Positions 36,065 to 48,141 of a stretch of DNA of 64,000 nucleotides are shown here, one piece after another (the first letter of the stretch is position 1; each line of letters opens with the position of its first letter). The position numbers and the translations under genes were made by a program. A model generated the notes under the pieces. That model was not told the origin of the DNA. It saw nothing but the letters and a program-made list of their open reading frames with translations, and searched no databases. Source of the stretch: Apostichopus japonicus (lineage: Eukaryota; Echinodermata; Holothuroidea; Aspidochirotida; Stichopodidae); assembly GCF_037975245.1 (NCBI RefSeq), contig NC_092567.1:12064376-12128375 (forward strand). Direction: 5' to 3'.

Positions 36065-36182
36065 ATTAGGCAATGTTTATGGAGTATTCAAAATCATACG
36101 AAGGTTTGTATGGTAGAGTATAAGGATCGCGAGATACAATTTCTCAAAGTGGCAAGGAAGACGTGGTAAATGTGACTGATTA
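36065..36182 (+). mobile_element. Second fragment of the CAGGGACGT MITE family
   Basis: 'ggagtattcaaaatcatacg' (36080) through 'caatttctcaaagtggcaag' to 'gtaaatgtgactg' (about 36178) matches the minus strand of 14685-14775. It is likely the other piece of the copy begun at 32764. Confidence 0.7.
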
Positions 36183-36393
36183 AAGGTCAATTTTGATGAT
36201 TAAAGGTCAATTTTGTATCACAGGAATATATGAATAGGCCAAGATAAATAAGTGTCTCTGAGTACACATTGTAGCTGCCCGCATATATCTGCATACATGC
36301 AGTATTAAGTTTCAACTGCTTTCTTGAAGACTTCCAGATAATGGGCAAAGGGCAAAGGCAATTATTATTATTAACAATATTTTCCTGTACAAC

Positions 36394-36582
36394 ATGTCGA
36401 ATGAGACTAAGCAAAGTATGTGGTCGGACGATGAGGTATTCGCACTGCTTGGCATTTGTTGCGACGCAAGTATTATGTCGAAACTTGATAGGACATACCG
36501 CAAAGTTTTCGTTTCACGTCATTCAGACTATGGTCCGAAATACAAGAATAAAACAAACAATAATACTGAACGAAAGATATGA
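36394..36582 (+). pseudogene. Myb/SANT-like (trihelix) DNA-binding domain fragment
   Basis: The ATG-initiated frame reads MSNETKQSMWSDDEVFALLG, then ICCDASIMSKLDRTYRKVF. This matches the first half of Myb/SANT-like 'W..dEv.aLl.iw.d..i...L......vf' domains found in PIF/Harbinger accessory proteins and related host genes. The second half (SRHSDYGPKYKNKT) is only loosely like the usual 'G..rt..qCr.Kik' and ends at 62 codons. I infer a decayed transposon-derived or retro-copied fragment. Confidence 0.45.
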
Positions 36583-38039
36583 CGTGATTATCGTGATACA
36601 CTTTTATAGTGTTCCGCGATCATCGCAGTTTGGGTTACCATTAATTTCCCGTTATTGTAAGAAATGCATGATAAAAGCTGCTTAAGAATCATAATGTACC
36701 ACATACTCTTACAGCTGATCATAAGGGGATGTAAAAAAATACATTTCTTCAAATAGTTATGCGTAGATCGACCTACCAGGTGAGATGAATACATGTTGAG
36801 CCAACATGTATTCATCGAGTAACAAAGGTCAAATGTTCTAGACCTACAAAGCCTAATCGATAAGCCGAACTTTCGTAAAAGCACACCAAAACTTTCCATA
36901 AAATATGTCACTACTAATGTTGCTGAACTCTGTATATACATTTATAACAGGAAATTTGAAAAGATATACATGTTGCTTTGATAACTACTAAAAACAGATA
37001 GGCTTATTCCTATTCTCAATTACATATATAGCTTGAGATCGAGTGTAAAGCCCAGGTTACAAAGGTTGTGCTACGGTGACCGTTTAGTGTTTAGTCTACA
37101 CGCCATAACTTCTTTGACGCAATACTAGCAAAATACACTGGTAGGGCCATTTCTTGTTGGCAGCTTGCCCAGAAAAGTGTTTACATCAATGTTAAGTACA
37201 ATGGTACAGTATAAAACAGGTGCGGACTTCGAATTCCAACAAAACCATTTACAGCATGTCTCGAGCCCAACCCAAACATTTTGTGTTCGGGGTTAACTAT
37301 TTCTTTTGGGTAAAGTGTGCAAACTTTTTTCCAGAGTTGTGGGAACAACTTTACGAACACAAAGTCGGCATATCTGCTAGAATAATACTATTAAATTATG
37401 TTAAGGTTTTCCATTTTATTTGCTTTCAGTTTGGGAACAATGAACGATTTGTTTTACTTGCAAGATATTTTTTACTTAATCCCCGTGACAAGTCGTACAA
37501 CCCAAAATATTGCCTTTCAGAGACGAAATATGATTTCCATGTGCAGTGCATCGGCTTTTTAAAAGCTGGTAAAAGTCGGCTGTATCGGGAAAGTCCAGGT
37601 AGAAATTAGTATGTTTGCGCTGTTTGTATGATGTATGCACGTGCCGAAAATAGTCACTGCATAGCTGTCGATCGCTGCTTGTATTATCTGACGAAAAATT
37701 AAAATTGTGTAACTGTGTTCTCTTCATGATCGTGGATTTGCCGCGCTGTTTTAGCTTTGTCGCGATCTGTACTTATGAAACGTGTTGAACATTTACGCCG
37801 AACATGTTATCATACAAATACAGTAAATGCCTAATCGTTTGCCCACACTTGCAATCATTAAACTGGTTTTCCAACCATAAGTTTTTTTCGACAGTTAAGT
37901 TTTATTACAGTGGAGGACAGAAATCGGATGCTGATCATATTGAATACGCCCTTAAAACTATTCCGTTATTATGAACAGAAGAACAGTGTCTGTGATACTG
38001 AGAATATGTTTAATACAAAATAGCGGAATATTTTCCGTG

Positions 38040-38340
38040 AACCTGGTTTGGACGTTTCCCAAGGTTTTACCCCATGTCGCTATACCTGGAGTTGGTGATA
38101 TCCCTATGTTCCGACGTCTACAGTGGTCACAACGTTTTCATATTTGAGCCAGTTGACATCAGATGACTTTGGCCTTAACTAATATCAAGGGGTTTGTCCA
38201 ACTCAGAATGGGTAACCTACATGTTTCCGTTCTTGAAATAAAGTTGGCACAAGGTTTTCATTGTATCATCCAATTGACTTAAGATGACTCTTGACCTCTA
38301 ATAAAACCAATAAGGTCCCTGTGTAATATGGGAAGCCAAC
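38040..38340 (+). repeat. Diverged tandem repeat of about 120 bp
   Basis: Two blocks share 'acaacgttttcat..t..agcc.gttgac', 'agatgactt..g.cc', 'taat' and 'gggtaacctacatg' / 'gggaagccaacatg' in order (about 38128-38230 and 38250-38345). It resembles degenerate invertebrate repeats with TGACC blocks. The small frames here are not genes. Confidence 0.5.
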
Positions 38341-40381
38341 ATGCCAAGTATAATGGTTGCCAATGATACAGTTTTAGAGAAATTGGTGTTGCAAGAAGGC
38401 AGTGCGCACACACACTGTAAAGCAAATCCAGAGAGCCACATATTTGTATTCGGCTCTGCATATACATACTCACGCCATCATCAGTTCATAGGTTTGGATT
38501 GTCATTGGATCAATACTTTCCAGATAGGTTTATGCAATAGATCGTTGAACTTATTACTAGATATAAACTATGCTGCATTGCAAAATCAAAGAACCCACAG
38601 TATATGCACTTTTTAGTTTTCATGATCATGCAAGAATAGAACCAACATGAGAACAAAAACAAAAACACATGACAGCAGAAAATGCTGAGGTATTTTGCTG
38701 CTAAACTTGGACTCAATTTCGACCTGTACGATTATGGAAGATCCCCAGTGAATTGCTACCACAGCGCTCCTAGAAGCAGCAAACACTATTTGATGAACTA
38801 ATTATTTCTAACACAAAATATTTAATAAACACCTTCCTCCTAGACCCCTAATCCAATATCTCTTGCTTGAATACTTAATTCATAAAACCTACGCCAAAAT
38901 CAGTTAATTGTTCCCTAGATACATTAAAAATAATAAACTGGGAGGAGGTTTCAGCCTTGGCAGTTGGAGGAGACCTCTTGTTTAGGGGCCCGGTGGCTAG
39001 AGGGCTTGTGAGTCAAACCCCCGAAGAATATTCCTCCTATGGGGTACAGCCTAGTCACCGGAAACTAATTTTTTTTCTTAGCGTAAGGATTTATCACGGC
39101 AGGGCGGGTTTGCCAGGTCTGGAGCAACCTCCCATTATATATTTACTAAGTAGTTTCCAGTATTCAATGAAAGCTTCCAAAATGTGGGGGTTGCTTGTCT
39201 TCCTCTCCATTATCGATTCACCAAACATCTATTGTCTGTTTTAATAAAAAAGAATATTCTAATAAACCTGCAGGAGCCGTGACTTGCGCGGCTCGATCAG
39301 GAGTTTTCATTCTGACCATGCATTGATAACTGAACAACGAACATCTGTACGCGCGGTTTGTTAATGTTTTACATATGGAGTTCCATAAGATTGCCCAATT
39401 ATGCAGACACAAGTCAGTCTCCCTGTGTTTCACTACATTAATTGCTCCGTTGACTTACACACTAAAAATTGGTCGCTTTCCATAGCCGCTAGAGCATAGA
39501 TAGAAGTTTTCAACTGACATATCCTACCCACATGACTTGGCCTATCACAGCACATTCAACTGTTGCCACCATGACCGTTCAGATTTTGAGCTAGAAGAGC
39601 TCAAAGTTTAGCATAGTGCTCTCCCAACCAATCTGCCTGCTCTTGCTGCGGAATCTCCTTGTTTCACACAAGATTTTCTAAAATACCTTAAATTAACTTC
39701 AACCCTCCAGTAGTTTATTCCGTCCTCTTTTACATCCAAGCATCAAAAAGAAATCAGAAAATGCAAAAAATAAAATCAATTGAGTTGGTCACCTAGGGTT
39801 GTTTTCCCACGGTTACTCTTTCAGGCGGACGTGCACCACTTTAATTGTGGTGCGGTGCCTGCGGAGTTTCATTCATCGTTGATTTATAGTGACAAGTACC
39901 AAACATGGAGCAACTTTCCTCTGAAGTCGGCCCCGCAAAAACTATAAAACTTCTCTCATGAGAGAAACCGAAATGGGTCTGCGAAGATATCCTGTCCCCA
40001 AAAGAGAAAGCCTGGGAGTTTCTGCGCTGTCCATATCTGTGTAAATAGAGATGCAAAATATATAGAAGACAAAACATTCATGCCCAAGCAAAGATGGGTT
40101 TCAGTTAATTTCGACCCCTAAAGACGTAATTAAATTGCTGTACCTATCGTTGCTATACGCCGCTTTCGTTAACCCCAGACTTGACAAGACCCAATCAAAT
40201 TTTACTGTTAACCGGCTAATTTTCCTTTTGTAAACCGGATTTTCGGTAATAAGGTTGGACAGTTAACCGGTTATTGAAATCCGAAGTGTTCTTGATGCCT
40301 TCTATACCTTCTATATGTTTTTTTTTTTTTGTGGACGACCATGGTTACAATTAATGTTTGGTTTCTTCTACTGTCACGTAG

Positions 40382-40471
40382 GCCTCTCGTGATGATGAGG
40401 AGAGACAACCGACCTCCTATGTAACCACCAGTAATAACAACCAACCAGCAGAAAACAGGCCTACACCAGAT
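40382..40471 (+). CDS. Gene 1, polar-linker exon (30 codons)
   Basis: The acceptor is 'cttctactgtcacgtag' and the donor GAT|GTGAGT. Its 90 nt in phase 0 begin ASRDDEERQPTSYVTTSNNN and continue QPAENRPTPD. Rich in Asn, Gln, Thr, Pro and charged residues, it is probably disordered. Confidence 0.85.
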
Positions 40472-41079
40472 GTGAGTAATGAGATCTGTAGTATGAACAG
40501 AGATCAAATGTTATCACCAGGGATCAAAAGAGGGATCAAATATAATGAAATAGAGTATTAAAGGAGTAAATAAGATCTTAAACTCTGTCCTAAAATATTG
40601 AGTTGGCTTTGACCAGTTGTTTTTTTTTACGGAATGTTTATAATATGTTAAACTGTCTCAGACTGTCCAGTTTAATTAGTCTCTGATATATTTGAGACGT
40701 CTTAAATCCATCTGTAGTGAATTTAATTTGATCACTAGTAACAACATCGATCAAGATGGGATCAATAATTTCCATCAATACATGAATTATTTCTAAATAA
40801 TTCATAGCACTAAATCATTTGTCATATTAAGAAAGTCATTCTTGTTACTACAGCTGTTACTGTAAATAGAGGGCGTCTGACGAGACTTATCAAGTCCTCT
40901 GTTTATACACAAAGCGATGAATTCATCTTGATATGAATTGCTACCTGATTCTCTGGCGGAATGTTGTTACTAGTAATAGCTAATTGTTCTCTTCAGTTAA
41001 GGCAGTCGTAAATGACTTACCCTATAATTAATACTCATTACGTATTAAGATATGAATCTTTTCTTTCTATTTTGTGCAG
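40472..41079. other. Intron 5
   Basis: 608-bp AT-rich intron with the acceptor 'ctttctattttgtgcag'. Nothing else seen. Confidence 0.8.
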
Positions 41080-41131
41080 GATGCAGCACAGAATCGAACA
41101 AGGTCTAGGAAGAAATGTACAGTCTCGTGAG
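41080..41131 (+). CDS. Gene 1, terminal coding exon with CaaX box
   Basis: In phase 0 it reads DAAQNRTRSRKKCTVS followed by TGA (41128-41130). A donor (GAG|GTTAGT) lies one base after the stop, so the remaining 3'UTR is in the next exon. The end C-T-V-S obeys the CaaX rule, and Ser at the last position favours farnesylation. The preceding R-x-R-S-R-K-K is a polybasic membrane-targeting signal. Established knowledge: CaaX proteins are prenylated, cleaved after Cys and methylated. I infer membrane anchoring of this protein. Confidence 0.85.
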
Positions 41132-42593
41132 GTTAGTAATGAATATCACAGCTGAATGAGACTCACTGTTATAATCAAATGTTTTTTTGTTTTTTTTTTG
41201 GATGAGATTTTCTGTAACAAACACATACTAATACGTAATTGAAAATTTGTATCCTTACTTCCTAACCGGAAACAAATGCATTCCTCAACTGAAACCAAAA
41301 CGTAACAAAATGAATTTTGTGAGGAGAGATCAAATTTGGCATCTCTGGTTGATTAGTAAAAAAGGGGGGAGCATGGGGGCGGGGGGTTATTTTCTCATAT
41401 AGTAATTTAGACTGAGCTCTGAATATTCTGACAGGACTGAAACGTAAGGACGCATCATTGGTAAACTGATAAACATCTTCTATAAGCAGTGCTGACAAAC
41501 ATATCACTCAAGACAGATATCTCTATATCTCACGGATAAGGTCTGAATAGGGAAATAAAAATAAAAATACCTCTACGGGATCGAACTTGGTTTAAACCAT
41601 TAATTATTAGTTAATCTGACAGCAGATGATTCATGTCAGTATGTTGAGTAAATTATCCAAAATATTATGTGTAGCAGTGATCTCTGTCAGTATGTGTAGC
41701 AGGTGATACCTGTTATTCTGTGTAGCATGGATCTATGTCAGTCTGTGTAGCAGGTGATTCCTGTTATTCTGTGTAGCAGGGATCTCTGTCAGTCTGTGTA
41801 GCAGGTGATTCCTGTTATTCTGTGTAGCAGGGATCTCTGTCAGTCTGTGTAGCAGGTGATTCCTGTTATTCTGTGTAGCAGTGATCTCTGTCAGTCTGTG
41901 TAGCAGGTGATTCTTGTTATTTTGTGTAGCATGGATCTCTGTCAGTATGTGTAGCAGGTGATGCCTGTTATTCTGTGTAGCAGGGATCTCTGTCAGTGTG
42001 TGTAGCAGGTGATTCCTGTTATTCTGTGTAGCATGGATCTCTGTCAGTATGTGTAGCAGGTGATGCCTGTTATTCTGTGTAGCAGGGATCTCTGTCAGTG
42101 TGTGTAGCAGGTGATTCCTGTTATTCTGTGTAGCATGGATCTCTGTCAGTATGTGTAGCAGGTGATACCTGTTATTCTGTGTAGCATGTATCTATGTCAG
42201 TCTGTGTAGCAGTTGATGCCTGTTATTCTGTGTAGCAGGCATCTCCGTCAGTGTGTGTAGGTTATGCCTATTATTCTGTGTAGCAGGGATCTCGGTTAGT
42301 CTGTGCAGCAAGTGATGTTTCTCATTCCATGTAGCAGGGATCTATGACAGCCTGTGTAGCAGGTGATACCTGTTATTATGTGTAGCAGGGATCTCTGTCA
42401 GTATGTGTAGCAGGGGGATGCCTCTAATTGTGTGTAGCAGGCATCTTCGTGATGTGTGTAGCAGGTGATGCATATTATTCTGTCTAGCATGGCCCCGTTA
42501 GCAGTTGTTCTTTTCTTGCATTCCTTCATTAACTGCAACAGTTCGTGGAGGTGATAACACTTTTTAAATAGTTATAATTTTCTGTCTTTCTAG
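41132..42593. other. Last intron, mostly a 52-bp tandem array
   Basis: A 3'UTR intron starting one base after the stop and ending with 'ttttctgtctttctag'. 41669-42490 is tandem repeat (listed separately). A gap of fewer than 50 bases between stop and junction means nonsense-mediated decay is not expected. Confidence 0.75.
41669..42490 (+). repeat. About 16-copy, 52-bp tandem array (TGTGTAGCAGG)
   Basis: Each unit has two half-repeats: 'tgtgtagcaggtgattcct' with 'gttattc', and 'tgtgtagcagggatctctgt' with 'cagtc'. Copies near the middle are almost identical and the right end is diverged. Placed in the last intron it is probably polymorphic in length. Confidence 0.95.
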
Positions 42594-42940
42594 GTTACAT
42601 ATTTGAACAAGAGTTATCACCACGCGGAACAGCAGATTGTCTAACGTGTACTAGTCCAGAGACACAGACAAAGAGGTGGCGAGAGAGAGCGAGACAACTA
42701 GGGTGGGGGTGGAGGGGGAATGGAGAGAGCTGGGTGGAGAAAGAGGGAGGGGGTGGAGAAAGAGAGAGAGCAAATAGACTGATATTCTTCTCAGTAACGT
42801 CTCTGGAGATGTCAGAGCAGACTGTTTTATTTAGTTAACCGTCTTTTCCTTTCTGATTATTGATCATATTTTGCGAGTAGATATTAATTATCAACGATGC
42901 CTGTTAGCTTTGAATAAAATTTAACAAAATCTTGAGAGGA
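42594..42940 (+). other. Gene 1, 3'UTR exon with alternative C-terminus potential
   Basis: It begins after 'gtctttctag'. It serves as 3'UTR when joined to 41131. If exon 40382-40471 spliced directly here, the phase-0 frame would read VTYLNKSYHHAEQQIV and stop at 42642, giving a form without the CaaX box. The end is set by the AATAAA signal; the exact cleavage site is unknown. Confidence 0.6.
42913..42918 (+). terminator. Polyadenylation signal AATAAA
   Basis: A canonical hexamer in 'tttgaataaaattta' about 320 bases into the 3'UTR exon. A GGACCTTGCCTTTCC stretch follows 20 bases on. It fits as the end of gene 1. Confidence 0.6.
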
Positions 42941-45900
42941 CCTTGCCTTTCCAATTCTGCTGAACTTATTATTTTCTATAGACACGTGACGTATAGAACG
43001 CATTAAGTGCGATTTCGTTATATAGCGATTGTTCAATCACGTGACATATGGAACGGATTGACTGCTGTTTTATAACATAGAGAATACGTTATCATGTTCT
43101 TTATCATACAGATTAAATGTCATTTGTGTAATATCACATTGATTGTAGGTAACGATCAGGTTATGAATTTGAAATGATTAAGTAAAGCTTAATAATATAT
43201 TGAATGTATTACATTAAACGGATCAACTACTGATATTTAATATAGTGAATGTATAACCCCTTGTTACATGACACGGATTAACTGATGATATTGTTTGCTG
43301 CACTTACTCAGAATATACTCCTCAGTAAGAGTTCAACCGATGTTACGTAATGGTAATACCATTATGATGTTACGTAATGGTATACCACACTGATGTTACG
43401 TAATGGTAATACCCTTCTGATGTTACGTAATGGTCTATAATACTGATGTTACGTAATAGTAATACCATACTGATGTTACGTAATGGTAATACCATACTGA
43501 TGTAACGTAATAGTAATACCATACTGATGTTACGTAATAGTAATACCACACTGATGTTACGTAATGGTATACCATACTGATGTTACGTAATGATATAACA
43601 TGTTGATGTAACGTAACAGTAATACCATACTGATGTTACGTAATATATATAATACTGATGTTACGTAAACTCCAAACAGTTCCAAAATCAGAGGCAATGA
43701 GTGTTATTCTTGTCTCAGTTCTATACTGTTTTTTTTTTTTACGATGAATGTACAGTTAATCTTTAAACCACTCTTTACGCTACCACATGATGATATAAAT
43801 GCCTAGTTGACCCAAGATTACGGAAATTACATTAATTTGTGGTCAAATCAAATGAACGTGACAATTTTTTTTAAAATTTGATTATCTATTAGTATTTGTA
43901 ATTATTCATTCCTAATATCTATACTTATTCGACATCTGTTATAGGTTCATATTTTGCTTTGTTTTTGTAAGTTTGTTACACTATCTCGAGATACTTAACT
44001 TTTCTTCTATGTCGTTCATTTTTTATTTTATGTGAAAATACTTGATCACCCTCCCCGGGAGAATCAACATAAACTATAGACCATCCTGTAACTGTGCTGT
44101 ACCCTGCGGACTGGATTAGCTTACTAGCACTCTGTCCACCTGATTCCTAATCTAGAAGGCTCATTACCCCTCATCAGAGCCAAGGTATCCTCCATCTAAT
44201 AAAGTCAAGCTTGTCAGGGGAACTTTGAATATGAATATCCCAATCGATTGGTCCCACCTTACTAACTAAATGTTAGGAAACCCATTTGTCATTCTTTTAT
44301 GTACAGTTTTCAGCGTCCAAGACGGATCAGAATAATCACTCTGAATTTTGTAAAACTTGGGGTGGGAGGGGGTGGGGGAGGGGTGAGGTTTGATGTGTCT
44401 TCAGATTAATGTGATATCAATTGTATATCTTTAACAGAGAATAAACCAAATGTGAAGATGGTTGTATAATCTGCCAATGTAACTTCTCAGTGAAATGATT
44501 TCACCTCCTGTGCTTACTTTTGTCTTTCGACAATTACAATTAAAATTATACGTATTTTGTTATTAACTTCGAAACCATTTAAAACTTGTATATATATTTT
44601 TTTACTCTTTGCGTTTTTCATAAAGTGATCTTATTGGATATACATATAATGTGTTAGAGTCACTATGATCTCTATCAAAGGTCAGCAATTGCACATTAAT
44701 CTATGAGTGATCTGTTATATCGAAGTTTTGGTGTATATCGCAATTCAAGACTTTTCCAGTAAAAATGACGTCATTTATTTAGGTTTTCTTTTCTCATTTA
44801 GCTTAAATATTTCCTGTAGCAGTTTTGTTACAAGTAATGACATTTTATGCATCATTTACATTCACTTACAGCTACTAATTTTATATTTGTTTTTGTTGGG
44901 GTGGTTTGTGCTTTTTCTTTGCCTTTGTTCATTGTTCATTGTTCATGGTTAATTCTGTAATCTATGGAATTTAAAGCCAACTGAAAACATAATATTTTGT
45001 ATGGTTTACGATAACGTGTATATTACGTAATATAATGATCATTGCAAAACATTCATATTTTTAAATCAGTTCATTTAAATATAATGATCGGCTTACTATT
45101 GTACTTACCTTTATCTAATTACTACGCGAGCTAGGCGTTTATATTCATGTGTACTTTAGTTGTTTATATTACCTTAAGTTACATTACAGCCGATAAATGA
45201 CAACACAGTGACGTTCTGTGACGTCATTCAATAATAATTTGAACAAGATCATGACATTCTGAACATTTTGTGTACTGAAGCTTGATCTCAATGATCGTAC
45301 TTCTATATATGGTAGGTCTTGTAGTTTACTCATGGCTGAGTCCAATAGTAGGTCAATAATTCAATGGAAACATTTGATAATAGGTTTAATAATGGCAAAT
45401 TATTTCAGAATATTTTGCACATTGTAAGCATTCCATGAAAATATCGTTATGTTGTTAATACCACGTCATTGCAGTTTCTGATGTCTGGCTTCAATTGTCC
45501 AAGCTTTAAGACTATTGCAAGCACACGGACAGGTCCTTCCATGTTATCCCCTTACTGTGCACATAACATTGAAGCCATTTCTGGGGTAATCTACCACCAG
45601 CAATTTGCCGAAAAAAAAAACATTTTAAATTGACTCGAAATCTCCTTTCATGAATATTTGTTTTCTTTTTATATATTATATCCGATATAACACATTGTTT
45701 ATACATGTTTCCGTAATTTTCAATCTTTCTTTTGTTCTTTCTTCATTCCCTTTTCGTTATTTTTCTTTTCGTTTTTTTGCTTTCTTTTACCGTTTTTACC
45801 ATTCATGTGATTAAACAAAGGTAATGAGTGATACGTTTGTATAATAACATAGGAAATGTGAAAGAATATAGTTGGTCATCCACGCAGCTCGTATTTGATG

Positions 45901-48141
45901 AGCTGTTTAACGTGATTGACTTGGAAAAGTCAATATCTGCTAATCGTACCGTCATCCTACTAGAGAGTATTAACACGGAACTTACACTATGTTTTGTTGT
46001 TTTCGTTTCAAAACACCTTACATTGCACCTGTCATACATTACAACATGTCCTCGTTTTGTCAAAAAATAAATAAACCCATATTTAGTTTGTTGCAGTCTG
46101 GTATCCATTTTGTATCTTAACTGTACCGAATTCTTACGTAACTTGCGACTACAATGACCATTAGAGATAAATTTGATTTGATCATGTTTATTACAATGTT
46201 TTATTACTATGAATCGTATGGTGGTTTGAAGGGTACAACCGACATGTAGACCTACTGTGTCAGTACAGCACGACATCATTCTTAATCTGTATATTTGTTT
46301 CGAGTTTCAGACTTTCAGGTAGTTGTCGAGTTGTCGCTTTGTAATTACGTTGTCAACACATCACACATATTTGACTTTGTCGAGTTGATCAGTCACGCTA
46401 ACCAGTAAAAGCTTGAGAAAAGAATTGTCAAATTGTCGTGTTGTTTTATGTGTTTGGGACAAAAACACTTCAAACACGTAATATTTGTCGACATACCAAC
46501 TGACACGATAACGTGATACGTTGACGAAAATGGATAAATTGTCGAGTTGCTGCGTTACCCTATGGAGCTAGGTAACACATCACTTGGAAATATGCCAAAA
46601 TAATAACATGTGTTGACATGTCAAGTAACAAACAATTACAAAAAATATTAGATGATCAAGATGCCGTGCTGTATCTTAACTTTCACAGCACTTCAAAACT
46701 ACGTTAATTTAAGACTTGCATTGACATGAAACATTGACAATAAAATATCAAATTATTTGAATGTCGAGTTGCATATTAAAGCAGTTGTTTGTCCCTTCAG
46801 AACCGGCGTGAAATCACGATATTGACTTGTAACTTAATAAAACTTCAAATCAAAGATTCTGTGATCCGTTTCCTTTCTTTGTCTGCTTTATATATTCTAC
46901 TGCAGTGTTAGTGTTAGCATAGGTACTAACTTGAAGATATAATGTAAATATTTTTAATGTCTACCAAAGTCTTTTCCCAAACTTGGAGTTATCCTATATG
47001 TTTCTGTTGTCAAATTGTAAAGTCGATACACAAATGTCAATGTATTCTTAGCCAAGTCTCTTCAATCTGGTTACATGGAGCAGGCTCCTGCAATTATGCC
47101 ATAAGTTTTATCCTCGGTATTTGTTTCATGCAGTACATTTGCATTGCGTGGCATATATACATGCTTTCCACCAGTAGTCCGGACTGTTTGGCGTTCCATG
47201 TAAATACAAGCACACATGACTATGTGATGTAACAATTGAGATGCTTGTGGTCGTCTTCAACGTCATATTCAACCTGTAACGAGATGAATTTGTATATTTG
47301 TTATATTAATTTGAGGTTAATTACGACAAGTACGCAGAGAAACTATTTAAATGAAGGCGAATCTAGCGACATGTAGTTTAGTCAGCTATCCTTGAAGAAA
47401 AGGTAAAGATTTTGAAAACAAACAGTTCGTCCTACTCCAGGGCCGTGCCAAACGATGCCAAACAACGTTTAAATTAATAATTAGCATAGTTTACATCAGG
47501 GCCAACTGTGAGAGCCATTTAACCACTGATGAATAGCATTTTGCTTTACGGATCTTCCCTCTTCTGGTCACCCCTACATTTTGTTTTTAACATACCATGG
47601 ATTTTAGCTGGCTTTTCACAAACAAAGATCAACTTTTATTTTAATGCAGTAAATGTTCTTTCAGAAGTGGTCTTGTGTATAGAATAAAATGTTTACCAAT
47701 TTCACCTGACCCCATATGACCTTCGACAGAAATATCGAGAAACGGTTTGATATTCCACTGTCACCGAATATGATTCTGGCCAAGCTATGCAAGTTCAAAA
47801 ATAGCTTGATGTCATTCAAATCCAGAACATTTTGTGTATGATCTGGTATAATTTCTTCTTTGACTGAGTGAATGGTCTATTTAATCCTGTATGGTGTGAT
47901 TTTGTGTTCAGCAGTACAAGTGATATATCTTTCTCGTTAACAGCGCAGTTTATGGTATAGCTGACAGATTGTGACAATTCATCCTAAGCAAGCGATATTA
48001 TCAGATTGATACAAAGTTCAATAATGGAGTAATGATTGTTCCTTGTGTCAAATGTTTAATTAGTCAACGTTTTGATACTAATCATTAAATTAATAAACAA
48101 ATAAAACAGAACACACATCAAAGAGGGTGGCGGTGGTGGCT
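42941..48141. other. Intergenic (or intronic) AT-rich DNA with TTACGTAA array
   Basis: It holds the 13-copy array (43339-43669) and scattered TTGTCGAGTTG motifs (46324, 46376, 46539, 46762). The 158-codon minus frame 45803-46279 and its plus-strand overlap 45828-46070 lack any motif or signal. I see no exon here that clearly feeds the exons at 50 kb. Confidence 0.5.
43339..43669 (+). repeat. 13-copy tandem array of TGATGTTACGTAATGGTAAT
   Basis: The period is 25-28 bp. Nearly every unit keeps GTTACGTAA (two have GTAACGTAA) while the spacer varies (TGGTAATACCATAC, TAGTAATACC). TTACGTAA is the palindromic site bound by PAR-bZIP, E4BP4 and C/EBP factors in animals. The array starts about 400 bases past the gene 1 poly(A) signal. 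Confidence 0.95.

Larger units (their letters stand above)
32653..40381. other. Intron 4 of gene 1, 7.7 kb, transposon-rich
   Basis: It contains 32764-33005, the hAT-like element 33164-35043, the MITE 35173-35947, the fragment 36065-36182, a Myb/SANT-like relic, and repeat-like sequence at 38040-38340. 36583-40381 is otherwise plain AT-rich DNA. The 129-codon frame at 37220-37609 has no recognisable motif. Confidence 0.55.

Noticed and set aside
37220-37609. 129-codon plus-strand ORF
   Set aside because: No motif recognised, no partner exons, and it lies in the transposon-rich intron 4. A homology search would decide; a strong hit would reverse this.
41560-41600. GGGATCGAAC resembling a tRNA T-arm on the minus strand
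   Set aside because: No cloverleaf, A box or acceptor stem could be drawn around it.
44291-44390. Possible exon after 'ttatgtacag' reading FSASKTDQNNHSEF
   Set aside because: It runs into a GGGGTGGG low-complexity tract and lacks a convincing donor; too weak to call as the missing upstream exon of the second set.
45803-46279. 158-codon minus-strand ORF
   Set aside because: Long for the region, but no recognisable domain and no splice or promoter context, and an overlapping plus-strand frame is equally open.
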